Shown: one piece after another, positions 24,364 to 33,067 of the stretch
Layout: the number at the start of each line of letters is the position of its first letter
Numbering within the stretch: position 1 is the first letter of the stretch
From: Agromyces fucosus
GTDB lineage: Bacteria > Actinomycetota > Actinomycetes > Actinomycetales > Microbacteriaceae
Direction of reading: 5' to 3'
DNA: 64,000 nt
Assembly: GCF_004134865.1 (NCBI RefSeq)
Contig: NZ_SDPO01000004.1
Coordinates: 62,001-126,000 of the forward strand
Program-made: the position numbers and the translations under genes
The notes under the pieces: generated by a model
The model's database searches: none
The model's input: the letters and a program-made list of their open reading frames with translations, nothing else
Told to the model about the DNA's origin: nothing

Positions 24364-25389
24364 ATGAGCAGCACACCGAGATCTCCCGCCGGCCGGGCCC
24401 CCGACATGGCCGACGTCGCCGCACTCGCGGGCGTCTCGAAGCAGACCGTCTCCCGCGCACTCAGCAATCACCCGAACGTCACCGCGCGCACCCGAGCGAA
24501 GGTCGAGGAGGCCGTCGCCCAGCTCGGCTACCGGCGCAACGCCGCTGCGAGCATGCTCTCCTCCGGGCGCAGCCGAACGATCGGCGTCGTGAGCATGCCC
24601 ACCCTCAACTACTCGAGCGCCGTCATCAGCTACGGCATGGAGCGCGCCGCGCGAACGGCCGGCTACGCCGTGAGCATGGCCACGACGACCTCGCTCTCCC
24701 CCGAGGCCATCGCCGAGGCGATGTCCCGCCTGGCGGAGCAGGCCGTCGAGGGCATCGTGCTGGTCGTGCCGCTGCTCGTCGGCAGCGATGCGACCGAGGA
24801 GATCAGCCGCCGCATCCCGACCGTGACGATCGACGGATCGAGGTCCGCGTCGACGCAGGTCGTCGCCGTCGACCAGGCGACCGTCGGCCGGGTCGCGACC
24901 GAGCACCTGCTCTCACTGGGACACGAGACGGTGTGGCACCTCGCGGGGCCCGGCGAGTGGGTGGAGGCCGGCGAACGCGAGAGCGGATGGCGCGCGGCGC
25001 TCGAGGCCGCGGGTCGTGACGCACCCCCCATCCTGCGCGGCGACTGGTCACCGGAGTCGGGCTACCAGGCCGGACTCCTCCTCGCCCGCATGCCCGAGGT
25101 GACGGCGATCTTCGCCTCGAGCGACGAGATGGCGTTCGGCGTCATCCGGGCCCTGCACGAACACGGTCGCCGCGTGCCCGACGACGTCTCGGTCATCGGC
25201 GTCGACGACATCGCCCTCGCCGCCTACTGCAGCCCGGCTTTGACCACCGTGGCGCAGCCGTTCGAAGAGATCGGTCGCCTCGCGGTCGGCCATCTGATCG
25301 AGGTCATCGCCGACCCCGATTCGACACCCGAGCAGACCACCGTCGACGCGACGCTCATCGTGCGCGGCAGCACGGCACCGCCCGCCTGA
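24364..25389 (+). CDS. LacI-family transcriptional regulator
   Basis: A 341-residue repressor. The N-terminal helix-turn-helix and hinge are ADVAALAGVSKQTVSRALSN followed by LGYRRNAAASMLSSGRSRTI; the periplasmic-binding-like effector domain has TIGVVSMPTLNY, VTAIFASSDEMAFGVIRALH and the C-terminal SVIGVDDIALAAY. Divergent from the galactoside transport/beta-galactosidase operon, with two matching operators in the shared 211-bp region. Inducer is probably a galactoside or galactose. Confidence 0.94.
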   Translation: MSSTPRSPAGRAPDMADVAALAGVSKQTVSRALSNHPNVTARTRAKVEEAVAQLGYRRNAAASMLSSGRSRTIGVVSMPTLNYSSAVISYGMERAARTAGYAVSMATTTSLSPEAIAEAMSRLAEQAVEGIVLVVPLLVGSDATEEISRRIPTVTIDGSRSASTQVVAVDQATVGRVATEHLLSLGHETVWHLAGPGEWVEAGERESGWRAALEAAGRDAPPILRGDWSPESGYQAGLLLARMPEVTAIFASSDEMAFGVIRALHEHGRRVPDDVSVIGVDDIALAAYCSPALTTVAQPFEEIGRLAVGHLIEVIADPDSTPEQTTVDATLIVRGSTAPPA

Positions 25390-25478
25390 CGCCGAACGCG
25401 TCGCGCCTCCCACTCGACGCCGAACACTCGACGCAGAACACCCGCCGCTCGATCGCGCCCGTGGTAGCGTCTGGCGCC

Positions 25479-26426
25479 ATGACGGGCACCGGCTCCGATC
25501 AGGCATCGCTCGCGAGACGACTGCGCATCGCCGTGCTGCGTTGCGAGCGACTCCCCCGCTTCGTGACGTGGGAGATCCCCGACGTCGAGTCGCTGTTCGA
25601 CGACGACCACCGGCTCCTCGATGCCTTCGCCGAGCGCGGCGTGGACGCCGAGCCCGTCGCGTGGAGCAGCGCGGAGGTCGACTGGAACGCCTACGACGCC
25701 GTCGTGATCCGGAGCACGTGGGACTACGTCGACCACCTGCCGCAGTTCCTCGAGACGGTCGCCGCGATCGAGCGATCGAGCGCCTTGCTGCTGAACCCCG
25801 AGGGGGCCGTGCGTTGGAACGCCGACAAGCACTACCTCGACGACCTCGATCGCCTGGGCGTTCCCATCGTGCCGCTGGTGCGCGGAACCCCGAGGACCGG
25901 AGCGCGTCTCAGCGCGGACATCTCCGAGTCGGGTTGGGACGAGCTCGTCGTGAAGCCCGCGGTCGGCGTCGGCGGATCAGGGGTCGTGCGCACGACCGCC
26001 GCAACCCTTCAGCAGGCCCTCGACGCCTTCCCACCCGATGCCGAGGTCATGGTGCAGCCGTTCGCCGACGCGATCCTCGACGAGGGCGAGCTCTCGTTCA
26101 TCTTCATCGGCGGATCCCTGAGCCATGTGCTGCGCAAGCGACCTGCGATCGGCGACTTCCGCGCGCACGGAATCTACGGCGGCACCATCGAGGTGAGCGA
26201 TGTCGCCGATTCGGATGTCGCGGAGGTGCAGGCGATGCTCACTCGCCTGCCGTACGACCTGCTGTACGCGCGCGTCGACGTCGTGCGCGTCCACGGCCGG
26301 CTCGCCGTGCTCGAACTGGAGCTCATCGAACCGATGCTCTACTTCGGCCTCGCGCCGGGCAGCGCGGCGAGATTCGCCGAGGCGACCCTCCTCCGGTTCG
26401 AACGTCGCACACGCCCTGCGCGATAA
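25479..26426 (+). CDS. ATP-grasp domain protein (RimK/glutathione-synthetase-like)
   Basis: A 315-residue protein with an ATP-grasp fold: the phosphate-binding loop is VVKPAVGVGGSGVVRT, and the metal-binding end reads RVDVVRVHGRLAVLELELIE. The N-terminal third (IAVLRCERLPRFVTWEIPDV, VVIRSTWDYVDHLPQF) resembles the ATP-grasp ligases related to the cycloserine enzyme DcsG. It presumably joins an amine or thiol to an acyl-phosphate; substrates are unknown. TAGCGT (25465-25470) ends 8 nt before the ATG, suggesting a leaderless mRNA and arguing against an in-frame GTG at 25461. It may read through into the ArsR-like gene 50 bp downstream. Confidence 0.8.
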   Translation: MTGTGSDQASLARRLRIAVLRCERLPRFVTWEIPDVESLFDDDHRLLDAFAERGVDAEPVAWSSAEVDWNAYDAVVIRSTWDYVDHLPQFLETVAAIERSSALLLNPEGAVRWNADKHYLDDLDRLGVPIVPLVRGTPRTGARLSADISESGWDELVVKPAVGVGGSGVVRTTAATLQQALDAFPPDAEVMVQPFADAILDEGELSFIFIGGSLSHVLRKRPAIGDFRAHGIYGGTIEVSDVADSDVAEVQAMLTRLPYDLLYARVDVVRVHGRLAVLELELIEPMLYFGLAPGSAARFAEATLLRFERRTRPAR

Positions 26427-26476
26427 GTTGCAAACAAATGCTTGCAAAGATTTCTTTGCAGCGATACCTTTGCAAC
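26427..26476. promoter_or_regulatory. Nested TTGCAAA operators upstream of the ArsR-like gene
   Basis: The 50-bp gap is almost filled by copies of TTTGCA/TGCAAA. A perfect inner palindrome TGCAAAG-ATTT-CTTTGCA spans 26443-26460, and it is enclosed by an outer one, GTTGCAAA (26427-26434) with TTTGCAAC (26469-26476), the latter ending at the base before the ATG. The AT-rich block stands out from the surroundings. Autoregulation by the encoded HTH protein is inferred. Confidence 0.75.
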
Positions 26477-27169
26477 ATGGCAACCACGAACCCCGCCGAC
26501 ATCACGGCCCAGCCCAGCAGCAGCCGCCACCCCGGCATCGACCACGTGCTGCCGTCGGCGAGCCTCAAGTCCCTCGCGCACCCGTTGCGCGTCCGCATCT
26601 ACGACGAGCTCTCGGCATACGGCCCGCTCACCGCGAGCGGGCTCGGCGAACGACTCGGCGAATCGAGCGGCTCGACGAGCTACCACCTGCGGCAGCTCGA
26701 AGGCGCCGGGCTCGTGCGCGAAGACACCACGCGAGGAAAGGGCCGCGAGCGCTGGTGGGAGCGCACGCCGGGTTCGATCGCGATTCCCGATGCCCGCTCG
26801 CTGCCGCCGGGCAGCGCCGACCGTCTCGCGGTCAAGCTCGTCGAAGACGAGTGGTTCCGCAAGCGCGAACAGAACTTCCGCGAGTTCCTCAGCGAGGGCG
26901 AGCACGTCTTCGACGACGCGTGGCTCGACGTCGCGACGAGCGACACCATCAACCTGCGCCTGACGCCCGAGCAGCTGAGCGGCCTCGTCGCCGACATCGA
27001 CGCGGCGATCGCGAAGTACGTCGCGGCCTACAAGCGCACACCGTCGACCGGCTCCCGGCCCGTGCAGCTGCACGTCAACGCCTTCCCGCTCGTGCGCGGG
27101 GAGGTCACCGAAGACCCGTCGAAGAACGACACCCAGAAGAACGACACCTCTCCGAAGGAGGAACGATGA
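26477..27169 (+). CDS. ArsR-type winged-helix regulator
   Basis: A 230-residue protein. The DNA-binding domain reads SLKSLAHPLRVRIYDELSAY then SSGSTSYHLRQLEGAGLV, ending in the wing RGKGRERWWERTPG; no metal-binding Cys set is visible. The C-terminal half (EDEWFRKREQNFREFLSEGE and on) is a helical domain common in this ArsR subgroup, with a charged Lys/Asp/Thr tail. The upstream nested palindromes make autoregulation likely. It is coupled to a 69-residue protein by ATGA with a strong AAGGAGGAACG. In similar loci such regulators accompany a transporter; none is adjacent here. Confidence 0.85.
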   Translation: MATTNPADITAQPSSSRHPGIDHVLPSASLKSLAHPLRVRIYDELSAYGPLTASGLGERLGESSGSTSYHLRQLEGAGLVREDTTRGKGRERWWERTPGSIAIPDARSLPPGSADRLAVKLVEDEWFRKREQNFREFLSEGEHVFDDAWLDVATSDTINLRLTPEQLSGLVADIDAAIAKYVAAYKRTPSTGSRPVQLHVNAFPLVRGEVTEDPSKNDTQKNDTSPKEER

Positions 27170-27375
27170 CCACTCTCCTCTCCCCCGATTCCGGACTCCT
27201 CTCCGGCTGGGCGGTGCGCAGCGGTCTCAGCCTTGCGAGCTGGGGACTGCAGCGCGCAGCTCGACGCAACGATCGAGATCGTCTGCAGCGCCGCATCGAT
27301 GCACGAGCCACCGCCGAGGCGGCACTCGCCGAGCGCGATGCACTGCACCGCAGCGCCGGCTTCCTGCCCATGTGA
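27166..27375 (+). CDS. Small hypothetical protein coupled to the ArsR-like regulator
   Basis: A 69-residue basic protein, not recognised. It starts with ATGA overlap to the regulator stop, and its ribosome site AAGGAGG lies within the regulator's last codons. The sequence is a hydrophobic/amphipathic first half (LLSGWAVRSGLSLASWGLQR) and a charged Arg/Ala helix (NDRDRLQRRIDARATAEAAL). No signal peptide or transmembrane segment is convincing. Perhaps a partner or modulator of the regulator. Confidence 0.65.
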   Translation: MTTLLSPDSGLLSGWAVRSGLSLASWGLQRAARRNDRDRLQRRIDARATAEAALAERDALHRSAGFLPM

Positions 27376-27501
27376 GCCGCTCCGCCGCCACAACGGCGGA
27401 GCTCACCATCCGATCGGTTCCGATCAGCCGGATCTCGCCGAGAGGATGGAGATCTCCGAATCTGTGGCGGTGCACGTCGCAGCAGCACCGCCTGAAAACG
27501 A

Positions 27502-27538
27502 CGGATGCCCCGCCCGAACGAATCGGGCGGGGCATCCG
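27502..27538 (-). terminator. Rho-independent terminator of pnp (also facing the ArsR operon)
   Basis: A perfect 15-bp stem, CGGATGCCCCGCCCG (27502-27516) with its exact complement 27524-27538, and a 7-nt loop AACGAAT. On the minus strand it lies 16 bp past the pnp stop and is followed by GTCGTTTTC, a short U-run. It is also oriented to stop plus-strand transcription from 27375. Both arms contain the over-represented GCATCCG word. Confidence 0.85.
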
Positions 27539-27554
27539 CTGTTATGACTGCGAC

Positions 27555-29837
27555 CTACGCGTCGGCGCCCTCTGCGGGCTCTTCAGCGTGCGTGCCTGCG
27601 GTCTCGCGACCCTCGGTGTCGGCGTCTTCGGCCAGCACCGGGGCGAGCGACAGCTTGCCGCGGTCGTCGATCTTCGTGATCTCGACGAGGATCTTCTGGC
27701 CGACGCCGAGCACGTCTTCGACGTTCTCGACGCGCTTGCCACCGGCGAGCTTGCGCACCTCGCTGATGTGCAGCAGGCCGTCTTTACCCGGGAGCAGGGA
27801 GACGAACGCGCCGAACGCCGCGATCTTGACGACGGTTCCGAGGAACTGCTCGCCGACCTCGGGGTTGGTCGGGTTCGCGATCGCGTTGACCTGGGCGCGG
27901 GCGGCCTCGGCCGAGGGGCCGTCGGTCGCGCCGATGTAGACGGTGCCGTCCTCCTCGATGGAGATGTCGGCGCCGGTCTCGTCCTGGATCGCGTTGATCG
28001 TCTTGCCCTTCGGGCCGATCAGCTCGCCGATCTTGTCGACGGGGATCTGCACCGAGATCACGCGGGGCGCGGTCGGAGCCATCTCGTCAGGGCCGTCGAT
28101 GGCGGCGTTCAGCACGGCGAGGATCGTCGTGCGAGCGTCCTTCGCCTGCGTCAGCGCGCCGGCGAGCACCGAGGCGGGGATGCCGTCGAGCTTCGTGTCG
28201 AGCTGGATCGCCGTGACGAACTCCGACGTGCCGGCGACCTTGAAGTCCATGTCGCCGAGGGCGTCTTCGGCGCCGAGGATGTCGGTGAGGGCCGCGTAGC
28301 GCGTCTCGCCGTTCACGGTGTCGGAGATGAGGCCCATCGCGATGCCGGCGACGGGTGCGCGCAGCGGCACGCCCGCGTTCAGGAGCGCGAGGGTCGAGGC
28401 GCAGACGGAGCCCATCGACGTCGAGCCGTTGGAGCCGAGAGCCTCGGACACCTGGCGGATCGCGTAGGGGAACTCCTCGCGCGTGGGCAGCACGGGCACG
28501 AGGGCGCGCTCGGCGAGTGCGCCGTGCCCGATCTCGCGACGCTTCGGCGACCCGACGCGACCGGTCTCACCGGTCGAGTAGGGCGGGAAGTTGTAGTTGT
28601 GCATGTAGCGCTTCTTGGTGACCGGGCTCAGCGAGTCGATCGACTGCTCGAGCTTCAGCATGTTCAGCGTCGTGACGCCGAGGATCTGGGTCTCACCGCG
28701 CTGGAAGATGGCCGAGCCGTGGACACGGGGAACGACCTGCACCTCTGCGTCGAGCGGGCGGATGTCGGCGAGCCCGCGGCCGTCGATGCGCACACCCTCT
28801 TCGAGGACGCGCGTGCGCATGACGTGCTTCGTGACCGACTTGTAGGCCGCGGAGACCTCGGCGTTGGCCGAATCGGGCAGTTCGCCCGCTTCGACCTTGG
28901 CCGCGACGTGCTCCTTGACGCGCGACTTGAGCGCGTCATCGGCGTCCTGGCGCTCGACCTTGCCGGCGATCTTGTAGACGTCCTTGAGCTCGGCGCTCGC
29001 GAACGCTTCCACCGCCGCCTTGACCTCGGCCTGGTACGGCGGGAACGTCGGGTAGTCGGCGGTCGGCTTCGCGGCGGTCTTCGCGACCGACTGCTGCGCC
29101 TCGACGAGCTGCTTGATGAAGGGCTTCGAAGCCTCGATGCCCTGCGCGATGACGGCCTCGTCGGGCTTGACCCCGCCGGCCTGGATGAGGTTCCACGCGT
29201 TGTCGGTCGCCTCGGCCTCGATCATCATGATCGCGACGTCCTGCGAGCCGTCGGCCTCGGTGATCACGCGACCGGCGACGACCATGCTGAACACGGCCTC
29301 TTCGATCTGCGAGTACTTCGGGAACGCGACCCACTGGCCGTCGATGAGGGCGACGCGGACGCCGCCGACCGGACCCGAGAACGGGAGACCGGAGAGCTGC
29401 GTCGAGAGCGACGCGGCGTTGATGGCGAGCACGTCGTAGAACTCATCGGGCTCGATCGCGAGCACGGTGACGACGACCTGCACCTCGTTGCGGAGGCCCT
29501 CGACGAACGAGGGGCGCAGGGGGCGGTCGATCAGGCGGCAGGTGAGGATCGCCTCGGTCGAGGGGCGGCCCTCGCGGCGGAAGAACGAGCCCGGGATGCG
29601 GCCAGCTGCGTACATGCGCTCTTCGACGTCGATCGTGAGCGGGAAGAAGTCGAAGTGCTCCTTCGGCTGCTTGGAGACCGAGGTCGCCGAGAGCAGCATG
29701 GTCTCTTCGTCGATGTAGGCGACGGCGGAGCCCTGCGACTGCTGGGCGAGACGGCCGGTCTCGAAGCGGATGGTGCGGGTGCCGAACTTGCCATTGTCGA
29801 TGACCGTTTCGGCGAACGTGATTTCAGGACCTTCCAA
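27555..29837 (-). CDS. pnp: Polyribonucleotide nucleotidyltransferase (PNPase)
   Basis: A 760-residue exoribonuclease that phosphorolyses RNA from the 3' end and can add tails. Domain order is normal: first RNase PH domain, helical linker, second RNase PH domain ([20 protein letters not shown]), KH domain ([20 protein letters not shown]) and S1 domain ([20 protein letters not shown]), with an acidic C-terminal tail. The start is TTG 29837-29835, supported by AAAGGAG 8 nt upstream. It lies behind an unusually long leader and has its own terminator. In relatives it is flanked by rpsO and the M16 peptidase; here neither is adjacent. Confidence 0.97.
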   Translation of the reverse strand: MEGPEITFAETVIDNGKFGTRTIRFETGRLAQQSQGSAVAYIDEETMLLSATSVSKQPKEHFDFFPLTIDVEERMYAAGRIPGSFFRREGRPSTEAILTCRLIDRPLRPSFVEGLRNEVQVVVTVLAIEPDEFYDVLAINAASLSTQLSGLPFSGPVGGVRVALIDGQWVAFPKYSQIEEAVFSMVVAGRVITEADGSQDVAIMMIEAEATDNAWNLIQAGGVKPDEAVIAQGIEASKPFIKQLVEAQQSVAKTAAKPTADYPTFPPYQAEVKAAVEAFASAELKDVYKIAGKVERQDADDALKSRVKEHVAAKVEAGELPDSANAEVSAAYKSVTKHVMRTRVLEEGVRIDGRGLADIRPLDAEVQVVPRVHGSAIFQRGETQILGVTTLNMLKLEQSIDSLSPVTKKRYMHNYNFPPYSTGETGRVGSPKRREIGHGALAERALVPVLPTREEFPYAIRQVSEALGSNGSTSMGSVCASTLALLNAGVPLRAPVAGIAMGLISDTVNGETRYAALTDILGAEDALGDMDFKVAGTSEFVTAIQLDTKLDGIPASVLAGALTQAKDARTTILAVLNAAIDGPDEMAPTAPRVISVQIPVDKIGELIGPKGKTINAIQDETGADISIEEDGTVYIGATDGPSAEAARAQVNAIANPTNPEVGEQFLGTVVKIAAFGAFVSLLPGKDGLLHISEVRKLAGGKRVENVEDVLGVGQKILVEITKIDDRGKLSLAPVLAEDADTEGRETAGTHAEEPAEGADA

Positions 29838-30200
29838 GAGGTCGTCTCCTTTGTTTACCGTCGCACCCCGTGTGGGCGCGACTCATCCAGAGGAGCAGGA
29901 ACAGGCAATACGAATCGCGTCGGTCGACGCGTTCACGCTGGCCACCAGTAGAAGTCCACCGCTCGGATCTCGAAACACGACTTCGTCGCACTCGATCAAC
30001 GATCGGTAATCCACCACAGGGGACCAGCTTCCTGCCGGCCTGCTCCAGCGATCGCCCGCACGAAAAGCACGGGCAACCTCCCCCAATGCTAGCAGAGCGT
30101 CCGTTTTCGGCCGGTGAACAGCGGATGTCGCGTGGCGCGAGCCCGCTCGGCACCGCCTGCACGTGCGCGGGCGCGAGGCATCCGTGACAGACTCGAACCC
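29838..30200 (-). other. 363-bp gap: probable long structured pnp leader
   Basis: No credible gene. On the minus strand a -10-like TAGCAT (about 30090-30085) would give a leader of roughly 240 nt before the TTG start. It contains several hairpins, among them arms GCCCG/CGGGC at about 30053-30073 and CGCGTC/GACGCG with loop GGTC at 29916-29931. PNPase represses its own mRNA through leader hairpins in other bacteria; that this leader does so is inferred. The DUF5302 gene's own -10-like CAGACT lies at the far end. Confidence 0.45.
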
Positions 30201-30392
30201 ATGAGTTCCGACGAGCAGACCAACCAGGGCCCGTCCGACGAGGCGAAGCGCAAGTTCCGCGAGGCCCTCGATCGCAAGAACAGCGCGGCGAAGAAGCGCT
30301 CCGGCGAATCCCACCTCGACGGGGGCGGCGCAGCACAGCACACGCAGGGCCCGGCCGACCACAAGCGCGAGTTCCGCCGCAAGAGCGGCTGA
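30201..30392 (+). CDS. DUF5302 family small protein
   Basis: A 63-residue highly charged protein matching the actinobacterial DUF5302 pattern: DEAKRKFREALDRKN near the start, a Gly/His middle and the C-terminal HKREFRRKSG. No function is known for the family; the composition suggests a disordered nucleic-acid-associated or stress protein. CAGACT lies 7 nt before the ATG, so it may be leaderless. Stop codon is 6 bp from the convergent glycosyltransferase fusion. Confidence 0.85.
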   Translation: MSSDEQTNQGPSDEAKRKFREALDRKNSAAKKRSGESHLDGGGAAQHTQGPADHKREFRRKSG

Positions 30393-30398
30393 TCCGTC

Positions 30399-32435
30399 TC
30401 ACTCCCTCGTCACCGTCCCCTGGACGGTGACGAGCTGCGTCTTCCGAGGCTCGCGGTCGGCCGTCGGCACGATGACGGGCACCAGTTGCGCACGCTTCGG
30501 CGTTCGCCCGTCACCCGCGGCACGTCCGGCGAGCCGACGACGAAGCCACGGCACCGCGTGTCGCACGAGCCACTCGGCGTCGCCGACCGCGGTGAGGCCG
30601 AGGTCCTCCTCCTGATCGTGCACCGCGTGCTCGAGCTCGCCGAGCACGCTGGCATGGCGCACACCGAGCACGCGAGCCGCAGCGTACGCGATGCCGCGAT
30701 GGCCGGCGGCGTTCAGGTGCACGCGATCCTCCGCCCAGCGCTCGAGGTCGATGAGCTCGGGGTCGGCCTCGACGTCGAGGAGCATCGATCCCGTCGCCGC
30801 GGCGAGCTCGCGCAGCCTCGCGTTGTAGGTCCGGAAGCGTTGCCGGTAGAACCGGGTCACCGGCCGGCGCGGCAGGAACGGCGTCACGAGCAGCACGTCG
30901 CACCCCGTCGACCGCAGGCGTGAGACGGCGGCGCCGAGGTCGAGCGCGAGCCGCTCGGGATCGACTCGACGGCCGACGAGGTCATTGGCCCCGATGAGCA
31001 CCGAGACGAGGTCGGCGCCGAGCGCGGCGGCCTCGGGAAGCTGCACGTCGATCGCGTCCCGCACCTTGCGGCTGCGCACGGCGAGGTTCGCGTATCCGAC
31101 CGGTGCATCGCGGCTCGTGACCGCGAGCAGCATCGCGAGGCGGTCGGCCCAGCCTCGGTACTCCCCCGCTGGCGCGCGAGACGTGTCGCAGAGCCCTTCC
31201 GTGAGCGAGTCCCCGACGGCGACGTAGCGACTCCAGCGGCGCGGGGCAGGAGCGGGCGGTGCGGATGCCACGGGGCCCTGATCCTGGACGGGGCTCGGAG
31301 GCGCCTCGGCATCCGTCGCAGTGACCGTCGCGTGCCCCATCACCGACTCGTAGTGGCCGATGAGCTCGTCACCGAGCCGGTCCCATCCTCGCCCGGCGAC
31401 GGATTGGCGTGCGCGCTCCCCGAATGCCCGGCGCTTCGCATCGTCACCGGTGAGGTCGCGCACGCGATCCCGCAGGTCGTCGAGGTCGCCCGGGCGGTAG
31501 AGCCATCCGTTCACGCTGTTCTGCACGAGGTCGAGCGGGCCGCCGCGCCCGGTCGCCACGACCGGCACGCCGCTCGCCATCGCCTCCTGCACGGTCTGGC
31601 AGAACGTCTCGCTCTCGCCGGGGTGCACGAAGACGTCGAGGCTCGCCATCGCCCGCGCGAGTTCGTCGCCGCCGAGGAACCCGGTGAAGCGGGCCTCGGG
31701 CAGCACCCGCTCGAGCTGCAGCCTCGACGGTCCGTCGCCGATGACGATCAGCCGCACGCCCGGCAGCGTCGCGATCGCGCGGAGGTCCTCGACCTGCTTC
31801 TCGGGTGCGAGGCGCCCGACGTAGCCGACGAGAATCTCGCCGTTCGGCGCCCACTCGCGGCGCCGGCCCTCGTCGCGCCGGTCTGGCGCGAACCGCTCGG
31901 TGTCGACGCCGCGGCGCCAGAGCCGGAGCCGGTCGACGCCGAGCGACTCGAGCCGTTCGACGGCCGACGACGAGGGTGCGAGCGTCAGCGTGGCGCGCCG
32001 GTGCAGGCGCCCGAGGTGGCGGGTGAGCGCGGGCGCCGCGCCCGGGACGCCGTAGCGCTCCGCATATGACGGGATGTCGGTCTGGTAGACCGCGACGCTC
32101 GGGATGCCGAGCGACTCGGCGGCCAGCACGCCGCGCCAGCCGAGCACGAACGGCGAGGCGAGGTGCACGACCTCGGCCCCGTGCGCGTGCATCACCTCGG
32201 CCAGACGATGCGCGCCCGCGAGCGTGACGCGAACATCGGGATAGCTCGGGAGCGGGACCGACGGCAGCAGCACGGATCGGGCGCCGTAGAGGGTGTGGTC
32301 GATCGGCCCGGAGCGCGGGGCGATCACGAGGGCATCGTGCCCCCGTCGCTCGAGGTGGCGCAGCGCCTGCAGCAGCGAGTGCGTCACGCCGTTCATGTGC
32401 GGGAGGAACGATTCTGCGAGGAGGACGACCTTCAC
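30399..32435 (-). CDS. Fusion: GT4 glycosyltransferase + SGNH/GDSL hydrolase
   Basis: One continuous frame of 678 residues. Residues 1 to about 375 form a GT-B glycosyltransferase family 4 enzyme related to mycobacterial mannosyltransferases (LLAESFLPHMNGVTHSLLQA; VGYVGRLAPEKQV; the EX7E motif in HPGESETFCQTVQEAMASG). After a Pro/Ala linker comes an SGNH esterase: YVAVGDSLTEG with Ser near 407, LIGANDLVG near 482 and the Asp-x-x-His in EDRVHLNAAGHRG near 572. A 100-residue basic tail follows. No signal peptide or membrane anchor. I infer mannosylation of a lipid or glycan coupled to acyl removal or transfer. GTG start at 32435; CACGCT lies 6 nt upstream. Confidence 0.88.
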   Translation of the reverse strand: MKVVLLAESFLPHMNGVTHSLLQALRHLERRGHDALVIAPRSGPIDHTLYGARSVLLPSVPLPSYPDVRVTLAGAHRLAEVMHAHGAEVVHLASPFVLGWRGVLAAESLGIPSVAVYQTDIPSYAERYGVPGAAPALTRHLGRLHRRATLTLAPSSSAVERLESLGVDRLRLWRRGVDTERFAPDRRDEGRRREWAPNGEILVGYVGRLAPEKQVEDLRAIATLPGVRLIVIGDGPSRLQLERVLPEARFTGFLGGDELARAMASLDVFVHPGESETFCQTVQEAMASGVPVVATGRGGPLDLVQNSVNGWLYRPGDLDDLRDRVRDLTGDDAKRRAFGERARQSVAGRGWDRLGDELIGHYESVMGHATVTATDAEAPPSPVQDQGPVASAPPAPAPRRWSRYVAVGDSLTEGLCDTSRAPAGEYRGWADRLAMLLAVTSRDAPVGYANLAVRSRKVRDAIDVQLPEAAALGADLVSVLIGANDLVGRRVDPERLALDLGAAVSRLRSTGCDVLLVTPFLPRRPVTRFYRQRFRTYNARLRELAAATGSMLLDVEADPELIDLERWAEDRVHLNAAGHRGIAYAAARVLGVRHASVLGELEHAVHDQEEDLGLTAVGDAEWLVRHAVPWLRRRLAGRAAGDGRTPKRAQLVPVIVPTADREPRKTQLVTVQGTVTRE

Positions 32436-32631
32436 GACTCCAGCGTGAGGGGTGCTCCGGCGAAGAACGGACGGAATCACCTCCGGGAACCGAGGATTCA
32501 TCGTCTCGTCGACTGCCGTTCGCCGCCCCGTCGACGAGGCGGGGGTTCGGAGACTCCGCAAGCCCTCGCTTTCCGCACGGCGGAGGCGCAAGATGAGTCG
32601 GTACGCACGCACAGATTCGAGGGGGAATGCA

Positions 32632-32838
32632 ATGACTTCCGTCGCACGTGTCACCACCATCACCGTTCGTTCCGAGACCGGCTTCGACGACGCGGTCGCC
32701 GCCGGCGTCGCCCGGGCGTCGGAGACCCTGCGCAACGTCACCGGCGCCTGGGTCAAGGAGCAGAAGGTCGACGTCACCGACGGCGCCGTCACGTCGTGGT
32801 CGGTCACGCTCGAGGTGACCTTCGTACTCGACGACTGA
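32632..32838 (+). CDS. Dodecin-type flavin-binding protein
   Basis: A 68-residue protein of exact dodecin length and pattern (TITVRSETGFDDAVAAGVAR; ASETLRNVTGAWVKEQKVDV; WSVTLEVTFVLDD). Dodecins form hollow dodecamers that store flavin (or CoA in some actinobacteria); the family Trp of the flavin sandwich may be the one in GAWVKEQ. GGGGGA precedes the ATG. Stands alone; a 196-bp gap on its left and a 229-bp gap on its right hold no other gene. Confidence 0.88.
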   Translation: MTSVARVTTITVRSETGFDDAVAAGVARASETLRNVTGAWVKEQKVDVTDGAVTSWSVTLEVTFVLDD

Positions 32839-33010
32839 GCGCCCGGCGACGAGCACGCGCCGATCGTCCGATCACCGAACGGGCGACCGGCATCCGGCAT
32901 GCCCGGCGCGCGTGCCGGTGCGACCGCGGCGCCGCGCCGCTCGCGGTAGCTGAGAGTTCCATGAGCATCGCCGGATCGGCATCATCGAACGCGGCTCCGG
33001 CCGTCTCTTC

Positions 33011-33050
33011 GGGTGGAGGGCTGCACCCACAGCCCCTCCGCTTTCCACCC
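33011..33050 (+). promoter_or_regulatory. Hairpin immediately before the surface-protein ribosome site
   Basis: GGGTGG (33011-33016) pairs with CCACCC (33045-33050), enclosing GGGCTG (33018-33023) with CAGCCC (33030-33035). It ends exactly where the GAAGGAG ribosome site (33051-33057) begins. It could end dodecin transcription (170 bp downstream of that gene) or control translation of the surface protein. Confidence 0.45.
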
Positions 33051-33067
33051 GAAGGAGCTGATCCACC

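Noticed and set aside
27372-29951. 859-residue plus-strand open frame opposite pnp
   Set aside because: Exact antisense of pnp, low-complexity acidic/basic sequence; a shadow.
30399-32435. Frameshift or assembly error joining glycosyltransferase and SGNH gene
   Set aside because: The frame is continuous and the linker shows the normal codon composition of the genome; however only read data can exclude an error.
32436-32631. N-terminal extension of the glycosyltransferase fusion into this gap
   Set aside because: Upstream in-frame residues are Ser/Thr/Arg-rich with no fold; the GT-B start VKVVLLAESFLPHMNG fits the family.
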